Source: Earliella scabrosa
Taxonomy: Eukaryota > Basidiomycota > Agaricomycetes > Polyporales > Polyporaceae
Reading direction: 5' to 3'
Length of the DNA stretch: 64,000 nucleotides
NCBI GenBank assembly: GCA_022605405.1
Contig: JABYQQ010000017.1
Location: 1,211,243 to 1,275,242, forward strand
Position 1 is the first letter of the stretch; each line of letters begins with the position of its first letter. The notes below the pieces were generated by a model. That model saw nothing but the letters and a program-made list of their open reading frames with translations. It searched no databases and was not told the DNA's origin. Made by a program: the position numbers and the translations under genes. This document shows positions 1 to 10,900 of the stretch, piece by piece.

Positions 1-144
1 CTTACGCGCCGGGCAGGGGACAAGGGGACGCAGAGCTAGGACGTAGACATTGCAAGTCAGCGCTCGGACGTGTGAACAGTGCTCACTTGCTCGGAAGATG
101 AAACTCACGTTGATCGGGAGAGGGGGAAGAGGAATGCCAAGGCC

Positions 145-333
145 CTATAACATTGCAAGGGGGACGCGGACCTGGCCCGATGGGCAAGTTCCATCGGCAG
201 CGCACTGCGGGAACGGCAGGGGAGGGAGCTGTCTTGCCTCGAGAGACCCAGCTCCACCGGTAGCTGCCGCGTTGACGGAGGCAATGGCCAGGGCGAGCTG
301 AGCAAGGATGGCGGTCACGGTGGAGAAGCGCAT
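145..333 (-). pseudogene. Small secreted protein, copy 1 (probably truncated)
   Basis: The ORF of 62 codons begins with a signal peptide (basic MRFSTV, then an alanine/leucine-rich core ending VNAAA). A short pro-region ends in the dibasic-like site LEARQ, followed by a proline-rich stretch and a CAADGTCPSG motif. Copy 3 (4407-4709) has the same layout, including the ARQLP site. Against the fragment at 3837-3962 this copy has Arg where the second cysteine of the motif should be (GQVR versus GKVC) and stops a few codons later, inside a run of five C. I infer a recently damaged copy; a short functional form cannot be excluded. The leader upstream contains a likely 5' intron donor near position 419, shared with copy 3. 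No known family is recognised. Confidence 0.5.
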
Positions 334-1318
334 GATGGTTGTGAGTCTGTGACCGAGCCGGCCGCACGAGGAATCAGGATATTACAACCAGCAGGACGTG
401 GAGGAGGGACGAGGGCTGGTACTCACTCTGTTGTTGATGTAGCGAGTGCTGAGAATGCAGTTGCTGGAGAACGTAAATGACTCGGGGATCTTTTTACTGT
501 GCTCATCCTCACGGCGCCCCATCGTCCGTCAGTATATGACCCGAGTAGAACAAGTAGCATGTCTGTGGTGTTTGCTTTTGTTGGCAGATATGAGAAGTAC
601 GAGATCCCATGCAGACCCATCCACAAATTTTCGAAAGGCGCAAAGACCGGCGCCTGGTCAGAATAGAAGACTTGTTGAGACATGAAGGCCGTCCGGGAAG
701 AGTGCGCTCAATTGTGATTTTTTGGATCCATCTCACGCAGATGCTGCTCCCGGAGCCTGTGGTTGAACCTTTTGGGCTGGTCATCAACCTAGTGGGTACA
801 CTGCTAAGTCGTGTCTGCATTGCACTGCAGCAAGAGCGTGAATACCGCTCTGTCAGCCCGGTCATGAGAGCGAGAGTCAATAGAAAAGAAACCGACACAG
901 ACAGTACCTTGCTGAACAGATGATCTGTTCAAGCCACGAGCCGTGCGGCCGCGAATGGAAGCACGAAGTCCGATTGATGCGTACATCCATGCATCGCAGG
1001 TGGGGGCCCTGCCGCACGGCATGGCGCATCAAGGCGCATAGTCTAATTGAGAGCGACTCAAAGTGGATAGCACTTTCTTCCTATTACGCACGGCGCCATT
1101 TTGTGAACCCCTTGAACACTTTATCAGTGGGCAGAAGCTATTGAGGCTGTTAGCCACAGCCGATGCGAAGGGTCAGAGAGGACCCTAACCCTACCGCCTA
1201 ATGACGGATCTAGATCTACATCCGCTCGGAACCGGACTCAGCGTGTGGCTCGTGTTCATCTTGTACCTCAACGTCCAACAAAGCAAGCCGAGCCGCCACC
1301 AACAGCAGACTCATAGAC
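334..1318. other. Intergenic: leader of secreted gene and HNH promoter
   Basis: No gene is recognised. The left part is the promoter/leader of the minus-strand secreted protein gene, and its first 150 bp resemble 4790-4900 upstream of copy 3. The right part (about 1150-1318) is the HNH promoter and 5' UTR, clearly repeated at about 6147-6362 (shared blocks such as ttcatcttgtacctc and gccgccacca). A CCCTAACCCT stretch near 1186 is a single telomere-like motif, not an array. Confidence 0.5.
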
Positions 1319-2981
1319 ATGAGCGACACCACGCGACCCCCTCAATTCGCAATCTTCAAAGACTCCCTCGCTCGGCGCGTTCTCGCCGAGCCTGGCGTCC
1401 TCGGCCAAACGGACGACTCAGACTCGGACGCCCTAGACGACTTCACGTCCTACCTCGCAGAAGAGATCTGGCCCGCCCTCCCCATACCACTCCGGGAGGC
1501 GACATACGAAACGCGGGATAAGGTCCCAGACGTCGACGATCTCCCGCTCGAGACCGTCCCGACCTCGTTCTCCGACACGCTCGTCTCTTATGGGCTGATC
1601 GATGCTGACAAGCCTGACGCCGCCACCACCTTTCTCAGGCGGGTGCTGAAGGAGCACGTTGCGGAGGCGTGCGCGGCGCCGCCCGTGTGGTCCAAGACGC
1701 GCACGAGCGAGTGCGAGATCTGCGAGCGCGCGGTGCCACTCACGTACCACCACCTCATCCCGCGCGAGGTGCACGAGAAGGCGCGCAAGAAGAAGTGGCA
1801 CCCCGAGGCGATGCTCAACTCTGTCGCGTGGCTCTGTCGGTGAGTCCCGCGCCGTTACGATTGATGAGTGAAACGAAGAAATCGTCCTTTAAGGGTGACG
1901 TTCTCTGCCAAACTCTGTAACGCGAACCTGACCCCGTGAGAATATATTTCATACTCCGATTACTTTGAGTAAGAACAGAGTAAGCGCTGATGTAAGCACT
2001 GATAACAAACTTTGTTACTGAGCCAACCCTAGACTAAGGTTGGCTGAGCCGCGCGGGAGCCAGTTAGACGCCCACAGCACTGCCACCATGTGTTTTTGTT
2101 CTATGCATTGCACACTGATAGTAGTGACATAGTAATTGAAGCTATAACAGGGCTTATATACCGTGTAAACGCAAAATAAGCGCCCAAATGGCCGAAATTC
2201 CGAAGCTCCCCCAGCCTTGCTTCAACCAAGGCTGGGGAAGCTTCGGATTTTCGGCCGATGGTGCTCAACAGCTCCTGGTCACATGACTTCTGACAATCTC
2301 AGATTGTAGCCATAAATTGTGGGAACAAAATGATATATATCACCATATGTTTTTAACCAAAACTGTATGTGTTAAAGTCTAAATACAATTGCCCAAATCG
2401 GGAAGGATGGGCTGGTTTTTGCATCTCATGGGCGCTCGACGGGCGCCTGTGTGATCCAATTTGGCAAGTATAGTCATAAGTATTGACTTGAATGTGTATC
2501 TGAGTATCTCTGTCAGTTTATAGTCAATCAATGAAGTATTATACACCATTGAAACCAGAAAAATCAGCTCTGTTCAATGGAACTGCTTTGGAGACATTCT
2601 GGATTCAACTGAAACAAATATTCACTGTTGACTAGGTAACATCCTCTTGTATCTATAATATGCGCATCCATAGATAAATTACAGTGCATAGTATGGTGCG
2701 TTTTCTTATAAATATACCCCCACTCATCAATTGTATTCTGCCAGACATGGCCTACTTCTCAACAAGTCTTGGAAGTTGGGGGTGCGCACACGTTCGTTCT
2801 CGCAGATGACCAGCTGACCGCCGTGAATTTCAGACCGTGTCACTCTGCGGTCCATCATGTGGCGAGCAACGAGACGCTCGCGCGCGAGTTCTACACCGTC
2901 GAGCTCCTCCTGGCGCGCGAGGACATCCAAAAGTGGCGCAAGTATGCGGCGAAGCAGCGGTTCGGGGTGAAGCGCGGATGA
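1319..2981 (+). CDS. HNH-nuclease-domain protein (intact copy, long intron)
   Basis: There are two exons, 1319-1839 and 2834-2981, joined across a 994 bp GT-AG intron in phase 2; the product is 222 aa. The N-terminal half is acidic and unrecognised (TDDSDSDALDDF). The C-terminal half is an HNH fold: CEIC knuckle, then TYHHLIPREVHEKARKKKWH, then an N and the second knuckle LCRPCHSAVHH, which exists only after splicing. The CxxC...CxxCH pairs and the HH are those of fungal HNH proteins commonly annotated as HNH endonucleases; the substrate is unknown. No transposase, intein or capsid partner lies nearby, so a free-standing cellular protein is likelier than a homing enzyme. The start is the first ATG in frame and is conserved in the copy at 6363. 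Two decayed copies lie at 6363-7701. Confidence 0.8.
1855..2762. mobile_element. Unclassified ~0.9 kb insert inside the HNH intron
   Basis: In the copy at 7330-7480 the intron passes directly from its donor to the block tcttggaagt...cgttctcgcag. Here the same block reappears only at about 2765, so roughly 900 bp was inserted. The insert is visibly richer in A/T than its surroundings and has no credible ORF. It contains two hairpins, a short one at 2018-2048 and a 30 bp-arm one at 2190-2256. I see no terminal inverted repeats and no clear target-site duplication, so the class is open and the edges are good to about 15 bp. Confidence 0.55.
2190..2256. repeat. Long hairpin (30 bp arms)
   Basis: The left arm 2190-2219 and right arm 2227-2256 are reverse complements with two mismatches, around a 7 nt loop (cttcaac). 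The arms start and end with GGCCGAAA...CAGCCTTG. It lies in the middle of the intron insert, not at its ends. Confidence 0.85.
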
Positions 2982-3836
2982 CAGGAGCAACGGGAGGAGC
3001 TAGATGGACATGGACGGTGCCGGCACGAGTCGGGTCATTGTGCCCCCCGGACTAGTAGGGTGTGCGCGCAGAGGTGGTGGCTGACATGAGCCAAATTGAG
3101 CAGTGTAGGGTAGCGGTGCTAGGTCGGGCGTGGTGGATCTGGATGTGGATTCGTGATGGTCATGATAAGAAGCGTAACAGACAGCGACGAGCGTGGCGGA
3201 CTCTAGAGGACTTACTAGAGTCGAGCTGTGACGGCGAGTTGAGCACGAAGATTATTGAAAAGAAACGCTAGCGCTGTCAAAGTGGCGAGTGTGACCTCGT
3301 ACTTCACAGAATTCGTGGGCGGCGTCGGGATCAGCTGAGTTCAGAGCCTGGGCTTGAGCGGTGAGTGCGTGAGGTGTGCGCGCGCGTGCGCGGATGAGGG
3401 AGTTCAAACTCACACCCTTCAGTAGTCGGCGTAGACTAGCTAGGGGAGTAGTAGTCGGTGCGAGTCAAGTACTAGTACGGCAGGTCGTCTGTCGGGGTAG
3501 GAACCAAAGAGACAACGCGACCGCGCAGCGGTCGTATATCTACGCGGAAGAATGATAGAGTCCATATCGGGTAAGCGAGACGCCCAAGACGTCAGGCAGT
3601 AGTAGCTACGAGTACTGTACGCAGTACTACCACAGCGCACCAGTGGTTGCATTCGCCGCCTCATCGCTCGTACTTTAGTCTGCAGCCTCCTCGTCCTCGC
3701 ATGTGTGTGCCTGAGACATTCTGAGCGGTGTGGGCCTTCCGAGATGCGGCATGAAGAGATATAACCTAGGGGAAATGAATCATGAGCGTCCGGTATACGA
3801 AACGACGAAAGTATACATAGTTACTAATCGATCTCA
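2982..3836. other. Gene-free; right end of duplicated unit 1
   Basis: From 2982 to about 3260 the sequence matches the stretch after HNH copy 3 (7660-8040), including gacatgagccaaattgagcag and ctctagaggac. The second block is the last exon of the MFS gene in unit 2, so unit 1 carries a scrap of that exon. From 3270 to 3730 I see nothing recognisable; 3430-3660 is rich in short tagtac-type repeats. Confidence 0.55.
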
Positions 3837-3962
3837 CGTTGATGGGGAGCGGAACTGGAGGGAGAGGGTCAAGCGGAATGTGGAGCTGCCGTATGCCAGT
3901 GATGTCAAGGGACAGGCAGACCTTTCCCGGTGGGCAGCTTCCATCGGCCGCGATTGCACTAT
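3837..3962 (-). pseudogene. Secreted-protein C-terminal fragment, copy 2
   Basis: Read on the minus strand this stretch encodes a cysteine motif ADGSCPPGKVCLSL followed by a proline-rich tail ending PPVPLPIN at a GTGAG donor-like site. It aligns with the C-terminus of copy 1 (CAADGTCPSG) and copy 3 (CQTNADCPAGKTC). No signal peptide is found upstream, so this is a partial copy. Confidence 0.5.
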
Positions 3963-4406
3963 AGTCTACACGCGCGAGCCCGCCCGTTCTGACTTATGCA
4001 GCACCCCAATGCGGTCATGGTTCCATCCACAACTAAAATCATCGTCTCATTCCGTGCTCGCCACCGCCCAACTACTACGTCTATCGAACCGAACTTCAAA
4101 CTTGGCATACATGCGAGTGGGTTTTCTCTACTACATGACCTCTCTCTGACCGCCACCTCAGCGACAACATCGGAAACAACCGAAACGTTTGTGATATAGG
4201 TCGTAATGACCATGATCCATGAATCTGGTCGTACGTCCACCTCTTCAGAAGCGAACGAAGCAGCTATCGGGTGGCAAGCGGCTTTACAGCCCGAGAATAG
4301 GCAAACCCGGCACTGGCAACGAAAGCGGGCCGCAGACCTGCCAGCGGAGAGGAGGGGAAAGTGTCGCGTGTTAGCGAATCATGTGTTCCTACTCACAACT
4401 TGAACA

Positions 4407-4709
4407 TCAGTTGTGACTCACCAAGGCCGGGAGTCCTGGGATCGGCAGCGGCAGCGGGATCGGGATGCCAGGGAGCGCGTCGATCAGACTAACACACGTC
4501 TTTCCCGCCGGGCAGTCCGCGTTTGTCTGGCAGACTATGCCGGTGAGGCCAGGGATCCCCGGAATCGGAATGGGAATGGGCACGCCGGGGAGCTGTCTGG
4601 CGTTGAGAGCCTGCACATTGGCGGATCCCGGCGCGGGAGCTGCGTTCGTGGCCGCAACGAAGACGAAGACCGAAGCGAGGTTGGCGAAGGTCGCGGTGGT
4701 AAAGTGCAT
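4407..4709 (-). CDS. Small secreted proline/cysteine protein, copy 3
   Basis: A 100 aa product with a clear signal peptide (MHFTTATF, hydrophobic core, ATNAAP) and a short pro-region ending LNARQLPG. The LNAR/Q junction suits removal of a pro-peptide by a Kex2-like or related protease; this is inference. The mature part has PIPIPIPGIPG and PLPLPIPG repeats flanking four cysteines (CQTNADCPAGKTC in the middle). The start chosen is the ATG at 4709 because the signal peptide begins there; an upstream in-frame ATG at 4799 would add 30 residues that do not look like a signal. No characterised family is recognised; it fits the loose class of small secreted proteins of mushrooms. Confidence 0.7.
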   Translation of the reverse strand: MHFTTATFANLASVFVFVAATNAAPAPGSANVQALNARQLPGVPIPIPIPGIPGLTGIVCQTNADCPAGKTCVSLIDALPGIPIPLPLPIPGLPALVSHN

Positions 4710-5605
4710 GGTGGTGAAGCTGCGAAGATGGAGATGGGCGGTCAGCGGCGGGCATGGTGTGCGAGAATAGAGGGGGAGGAGGGGAGATGAGATGCTCACT
4801 CTGGGTTCTGTGGATGCGAATGCTGAGAGCAGTTGCTGCAGAAATAGGGATCAACAGAGGCAGGCTCTTATACCACTCCTCAAATGACAATGACGCCCAA
4901 GTTTGCGCTCAGGGCAACTGTACTCTCTCAGCCACCAGAGTGGATCGGCAGCTTGTGACTTGTGTCCGTGGTGTTACTGCGCTGACAGAGCTATGGCAGT
5001 TCCGGTTCAATTCGAATTCGAAAAGAATGCTCACCGCTTGGATCAGTGATCACGGTGTCGCGCCGCCACAGACACTGGCACTCGCTCAGCACGATCGTCG
5101 CCAGGGGTGACAGTGTGCGGGAAGCAGTCTGCTCTAGCCTCTTAGTATTGCATATGAGCCTATTGCCTGAACTCAGGTTCTAGGTAGGCTCACCTATCGG
5201 TCGACACGTTCTCCGGAATAGGATGCATCCGTTCATGGTTCATGCAGAACATCCGAGAAGACGGATGAAGCCCTAGGTCGTCCCCGATAGATGTTAGAGA
5301 CAGCGAGAACAACGCCGAGACAGTGATCAGGACCGTACCTTGCGAAACGTCCGGTGTGAGCGACAGGCTTCGAAGTTCGTGTATCATACCTCCACCGCCG
5401 CCGCCAACGAAGCGCAAGACGTCCGATTGAAATTCGACGCGCACGCGAGTGTCAGTAGCATGCGACCAACAGTGAGCACCAGGCTGCATTGACGTAAGAG
5501 GTCGGGCTGGCGCGGCATAGTCATAGTCTAATTGAGCGGACTCAGAGCGGGGAAGACGGATAACATTCCTCACGGCAGGCACAGCCAATTTTGCGGGCAC
5601 CAGGT
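4710..5605. other. Intergenic: leader of secreted gene copy 3
   Basis: The stretch next to 4795 (ctcactctgggttctg) parallels the leader of copy 1 near 420, probably a 5' UTR intron. Blocks at about 5310-5345 and 5525-5600 match 870-915 and 1043-1110 of unit 1. No gene is seen. Confidence 0.45.
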
Positions 5606-6024
5606 ATGACACAGAAAGTTACGTGCCAGTTAACCTGGCACATAACTTTCTGGCTCCTTTCTGACCGTCAAAGGAGTGACCGTCGCGCGGAAATAAAGGG
5701 CTCCTTACTGTGTGCCTGAAAGGCCGCATTCTCCGAGGCGGCAAGATATGTTCCGGTTAGGAGACATATCTGCACTCGGGTGAACAGATATGGTCCAGAT
5801 ATGTTCCGGTAAGGTGACATATCTGGTTCCGGCAAACAGAGATGATCCATAAATGTCATCTAATCGGAACATATCTGGCGGCTGCTTTGTTCACATCGAG
5901 AAGGCGGCCTTTCGAGTGGAGGGTAAGTGGCTCTTTATTTCGGTGTGAGGTCACTTCTTTGATGGTCAGAAACGAGCTAGAAAGTTACGTGCCAGATTAA
6001 CTGGCACGTAACTTTCTGTGTCAT
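5606..6024. mobile_element. Long-TIR MITE with hairpin ends (~419 bp)
   Basis: The element begins ATGACACAGAAAG and ends with the complement. The two ends match as inverted repeats for about 100-140 bp (for example ctttctgacc, aaataaag, gaaaggccg), with scattered mismatches. Each end is also a hairpin: 5613-5651 (17 bp arms, one mismatch) and 5979-6017 (17 bp arms, perfect), all four arms being versions of AGAAAGTTACGTGCCAG. The centre (5743-5880) repeats AGATATGTTCCGG...ACATATCT three times, the third copy inverted. There is no ORF of note and no convincing target-site duplication. It is absent from the matching place in unit 1 (near 1110), so it arrived after the duplication or was lost there. 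Confidence 0.8.
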
Positions 6025-6362
6025 TTCTGGCAGCCAAAAAATGGGCCGTGCCCGCCGTGCCTCACTCACTGTGCAAGTGGATGACCCGTACCTAAGTATT
6101 CACTCCTTAAATGCACGACTGCAGATGGACGTGGACATTCTGTAGACTGTTAGCCACCACAGCATCCAACTCCCGAGCCAGAAGTGTCGCAGACCTAGGT
6201 GATCCTGCCACCTCAATGCGGATCTCGATCTACGTCCGCTCGGGTCCGGGCACAGCACCCGACCTGTTCATCTTGTACCTCGACCGACGACGTCCAACAA
6301 AGCGAGACCAGCCGAGCCGCCACCAGCAGCAGACTGATAGACGTTAGACATATGCATCAGAC
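6025..6362. other. HNH copy 2 promoter region
   Basis: The part from 6147 is a diverged copy of 1150-1318: gttagccac, gtccgctcgg, ttcatcttgtacctcga and the gccgccacca run precede the start codon in both. Nothing else is recognised. Confidence 0.5.
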
Positions 6363-6905
6363 ATGAGCGACACTGGTACCACGCCCTGCCCTCCCCTCGT
6401 TTCGCAATATTCAAAGACTGCCCGTCTCGCCCGGTGCGTTCTCCGAGTCGCCGAGCCTGGCGGCGTCCTCGGACAAACGGACGACTCGGACTCGGACTCG
6501 GACGCGAACTTGGCTCTAGACGACTTCAATGTTCACGTCCCATGTACCTCGCAGAAGAGATCTGCAGGCCCGTCCTCCCCTCCCCGCTCCGCCGGGAGGC
6601 GAGGCGACACACGAATGGGAAACCCCGGAGAACGTCCCAGACATCCAGACGTCGACGACTCGGATCTTCCGCTCGAGACTCGAGAGTCTTGGAAGTGACA
6701 AGTTGGAAGGCACGTTCGTTCTCGCAGATCGCCCCAGCTATTTGACTGACCGCGTCGGATGTGGATGACAGATGCCACGGCCGCGTCACTGAGTGCTGCG
6801 GTCCCCTCACGCATCCATGCGTCAGGTGGCGAGCAACGAGACTCGCGCGCGCGCGAGTTCTACGCCGTCAAGCTTCTCGGCCTCCTGCGCGCGAGAGCGT
6901 CTTCG
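6363..6905 (+). pseudogene. HNH protein copy 2, core deleted
   Basis: It starts with the same MSDT codons and the GVLGQTDDSDSD stretch as the intact gene, with small insertions that shift the frame. It keeps the DLPLETR block at about 6665 and then jumps straight to intron sequence (ttggaagt...gttctcgcag) and to the 3' exon (gtggcgagcaacgaga). The segment coding for the CEIC knuckle and the HH of the HNH core is missing, so no active nuclease could be made. Confidence 0.75.
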
Positions 6906-6919
6906 GAGAAACGACAAAC

Positions 6920-7701
6920 GGAGGACTCGGCGGACGGCCTAGACGACTTCACGTCCTATGTATGTACCTCGCAGAAGAGATCACCCCACTGCGCTCCGCG
7001 AGGAGACATACGAAACGCGGGAGAACGTCCCAGAGAGTCCAGACATCGACGATCTCCCGCTCGAGACCGTCGTCGTCCCGCCCGACACGCTTGTCTCGAC
7101 TCTCATGCGACGCCTCCGCCACGACGTTTCTCAGGCAGGTGCTGAAGGCGCACGTCGCAGATCTGGCACGCCCGCCCCCACTGTGTGGTCCAAGACGCGC
7201 ACGAGCGAGTGCAAGATCTGCGAGCGCGCGGTTGCCGCTCCCGCTCACGTACCACCACCACCCCACCTCATCCGGAAGTTGGAGAAGAAGTGGCACCGCA
7301 CCCCGCACCCTTCAACTCGGTGGCATGTCTCTGCCGGTGCGTTGCGCTCTCGAGTCTCCGCGCGTTCCAAGTCCAAGTCCAAGTCTTGGAAGTTTGGAAG
7401 GGCGCGCCACGTCCGTTCTTTCGTTCTCGCAGATCGCCCCAGCTATTTGACTGACCGCGTCGGATGTGGATGCCAGATGCTAGGCCGTGTCACTGAGTGC
7501 TGCGGTCCATCATGCATCCATGCATCAGGTGGCGAGCAACGAGACGCTCGCTCGCGAGCTCCGAGCTCTACCTCTCCGCCGTCGAGCGCCTCCCTCCTCC
7601 TGGCGCGCGAGGCCGTCCAGAAGTGGCCCCGGTACGCGGCGAAGCCGCGGTTCGGGAGGACAGCAGCCAACAACAACAGCAACGGGAGGAGGAGGAGCTA
7701 G
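6920..7701 (+). pseudogene. HNH protein copy 3, 5' truncated and frameshifted
   Basis: It begins inside the gene (DDFTSY block at about 6940) directly after copy 2, suggesting an unequal exchange between copies. It retains the CKICERA knuckle and the H-rich core (acgtaccaccacc), then the short ancestral intron at about 7350-7430 or, if the second intron-like block is included, to 7490, and the terminal exon. Indels place the N-terminal block, core and terminal exon in different frames. It shows what the intact gene's intron looked like before the 0.9 kb insertion. Confidence 0.75.
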
Positions 7702-7724
7702 ATGAGATTTGCATGGGCGTGGAC

Positions 7725-7752
7725 GGTGCGAGGTGCGAGGTGCGAGGTGCGA
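7725..7752. repeat. GGTGCGA x4 tandem repeat
   Basis: Four perfect 7 bp units follow HNH copy 3. Unit 1 has no such array at the matching place, so it expanded after duplication. Confidence 0.9.
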
Positions 7753-7988
7753 GTCGGCGGGTCAGCACTCAGTGCGCCCCCGGGACAGGACAAGGGTGCG
7801 CACGCAGAGGTGGTGGTGGCTGACATGAGCCAAATTGAGCAGCGTAGCGGTGTTAGGTCGGATTAGTCCGACGGACGTGGTGGACGTGGATGTGGATAGG
7901 AACGTAAATTCGTGATTGTCAAGGTCATGATAAGAAGCGTAAAAACAGTAGACAGCGACGCGCGCGTGGCTGCCAGTGACCCGTGACT

Positions 7989-10900
7989 CTAGAGGACGTA
8001 TCTGCGACACCAAGGACGAGTTGAATGAGCACTCGGATTGAATCTTTGATAGAGGGGGAGGAGGAGGAACGAAGCAAGGGCGACGAGAGGGAGCACGCAC
8101 CGGTGGTACGGGTTCTCCAACTCTGTGAGGTCGTGCATCCCAGCCTCTGTCGTGTCACGAATCAGGAATCATGATGAGCGAGGGCGGGCGACAAGTACTT
8201 GTTTTTATGGGGAGGGCGAGCGAAAAGGTGCGCACCTTCTCCCTTGAGCTGGTCCTCTTCGGACGTGACGGGTCCGTGTTCTCGGTCGCGCTGAAAACGG
8301 CAACGGCGATGGGCATTAATGTTATCACACAGCAAGATCCGGGGGGGGATAGAGGACGGGGACGGGCAGGAGGGGCAGTACGCACCTTGATGTTGCTCCA
8401 GAACATGTACGCGCCGAGCGCGAGGTGGCAGACTGAGCGGACGGTCAGTGGTCACGCAGCACGCAGCGAGTTCGGGAGTACGATGTGCCACGCACCGGTC
8501 TTGATCACGTAGCCTAACCGCGAGACATGAAGGTGAGACCATGACAGAGCAAAGAAGGCAGGGAGAAGTCATACCAATGAACATCGCTCTCTGAAACAAA
8601 CAAACATTAGCAAACGTTCGCGCGTTCCAACTTCCAAACCAGATAGCCAGCACTCACAATCCCGGTCAGGTACCGCGGCGCCTCGGTGTCCTGCGACCAA
8701 TCACGACCACGATTTGCTGAGTTGAGGGAAATCATGAGAGCGCGAGACAAGGCGCGGGACGTACGATGAGGAAGTGCGGTCTGTAGTGGTGTCAGAACGA
8801 GCTATCGGCATAAAAGATAAGGACAAGCCACGCACCCGATGATGTTCCCGATGCAGTACTGCACAACAACAGCTCGCGTTCGTCAGAGGAGCAACGCACA
8901 GAAACATGAACATGGGCGCGCGATGCACTTACTCCGATGAAAGTGACGGCGGTGGTGAACGTCTTTTTCGTGAACCCTCCGACCTACACCCGCATCTAAC
9001 CTCAGCCACGATCCGCCGTGCTGAAGGGTAGACGAGAGAGACGCACGTTGTTCGAGATCATGACGAGCGAGAGCGAGAACCCGACGGACTGTATGCGTAC
9101 GACTCAGCACAAGTTCGGCGCTCAGGCCTCAGGGAACGAAGGGAACGGGGAGAGCTATGTACCTGGAAGGTCGTGAACCAGTAGGCGATCAGCCGGTTCC
9201 AGCGCTGCTCGTCCGGGAGGTAGATCAAGCAGGCGGCGGCGATGATACAGGTGATGTTGCCCAGGGCCATCGTGATGACGCGCACTGCAGACACGCAGAC
9301 TCTCGGTTAGGGATGTGGTTGCGGACGCGAGGAGAGCGAGACGCGGGGACAGCTCACTGTTTTTGAAGCGCATGCAGACGAAGCTGTATAACGGGACGGA
9401 CGGGACGCAGTCAGGAAAGCCTCGCAGGCGAGCGAACAAAGCCTGAGAGCGCGTACCCGGCGACCAAGAGACTTGCGATCTGGAAGACGGAGGAGGCGGC
9501 GTCGAGGAGCGTCGTTTGGAGCGTCGTGAAACCGAGTCCCTGCGAGGCCCCCACCGTCACTTGAGCACCAAGCCGCAAAACGTGCGAGGAGACGAACCTT
9601 GATGATGATCGTGGAGAAGTTGGACACGATCCTGCGAGCGGTAGAGTGAGAACCGAATGGAAACAGGGTTGAACGTTGAGAGGCGTCCGTCCGTCCGTCC
9701 GACTCACCCGTTGGGAATCTGCGCGGCGATGGACGCGACGAAGAGCAGCCACGTCTTCGGGTCGATCAGCGCGTGCTGGATCTGCAGGTCGCGCTTCAAC
9801 ACTCGGTCGCACCAATATTGGAGTCCCGGAAAACGCACCTGGTACCACTTGAACTGCTTGTTCTTGACGCCGAGCTTCGCCTCGGCGACGCGCTTGACGG
9901 CGAGGACCTTCTCCTCGGGGGTGAGGAAGCGGGCGTCGACGGGCGAGTCCGGGAAGAAGAACCAGAGCGCGACGGCGACTGCGCGGCGTCCGATGAGGAC
10001 CGTCGTTGACATGGAAGAGGATGGGAGAGGAAGGGACGCACGGGAGACGCTCATGGCGCCGAGGATGAGGAAGATGTACTTCCAGAGCGCGATCTGCGGG
10101 TTCGAGATGTGTCCAATCTGTCCGTCCCAGCGGGCCACCGTGAGCTCGTGTGAGCGCGCGCATACAGAGAGGAGAGGGCAACGAGGATGCGCACCCCGTA
10201 AGCGAGGAAGCCGCCCAAGATGCCGGCCCAGCCGTTGAAGGAGTACCAGATGAGGGACCGGAAGGGGACCTCGGTCTGGGGGTACCAGATCGAGGTGAGG
10301 ATCGTCATCCCCGGCGTCACGATCGCCTCCAGCAGCCCCAGGAAGAATCTAAGCGCGCGCAGCTCAGCACGCACGCTCGAAGGTGTCACTGCAATGATGG
10401 ATGGACGCTGTACCTGTTTGCCATCGTGCCCGCAAAGTTGGTGCATCCCGGCGTCCTGCGATGCGGTGGTGAGCGCCACTGTTCGGAGGACGGAGCAGGC
10501 GGGAGACGTACGTGAGAACGATCGTCCCCCACAACAGCGTCGCTGGACAGACATCGATCGACCGCGTCAGCACGCACGCGACTCAGGCTGGGGCAGAGCG
10601 AGGACAGCGTACTGATGGCGAGGACTTTGCCGGTGGGGTAGTGCTGCAGCAGCCAGCTGTCGGGGTAGTTCCCCACCAGATACCCGATGCTGCGTCCGCG
10701 CACGAGCATATGTATCGTCAGAGAGCGCGATCCACGCCACGCCACGCAGAGAGTCATGTGTGCTTACTAGAACACTGCAGGCACCACAGTCAGACAACGA
10801 CGGTGAATAGGGCGACGCGTCACTCACTGCTCGCGAACCAGCTGAACTGGTCGCCCGAGAGATGGAGCGCCGCCTTCATCCCGTACAGATTCGCATAGTT

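Noticed and set aside
1184..1200. CCCTAACCCT as a telomere repeat
   Set aside because: Fewer than two units; no array and no subtelomeric pattern.
6761..7450. 229-codon frame over the HNH copies
   Set aside because: It mixes frames of two decayed HNH copies and has no start shared with the intact gene.
9411..10181. 256-codon minus-strand frame in the MFS gene
   Set aside because: It is a different frame from the conserved MFS blocks (for example FPDSPVDARFLTPEEK) and crosses introns.
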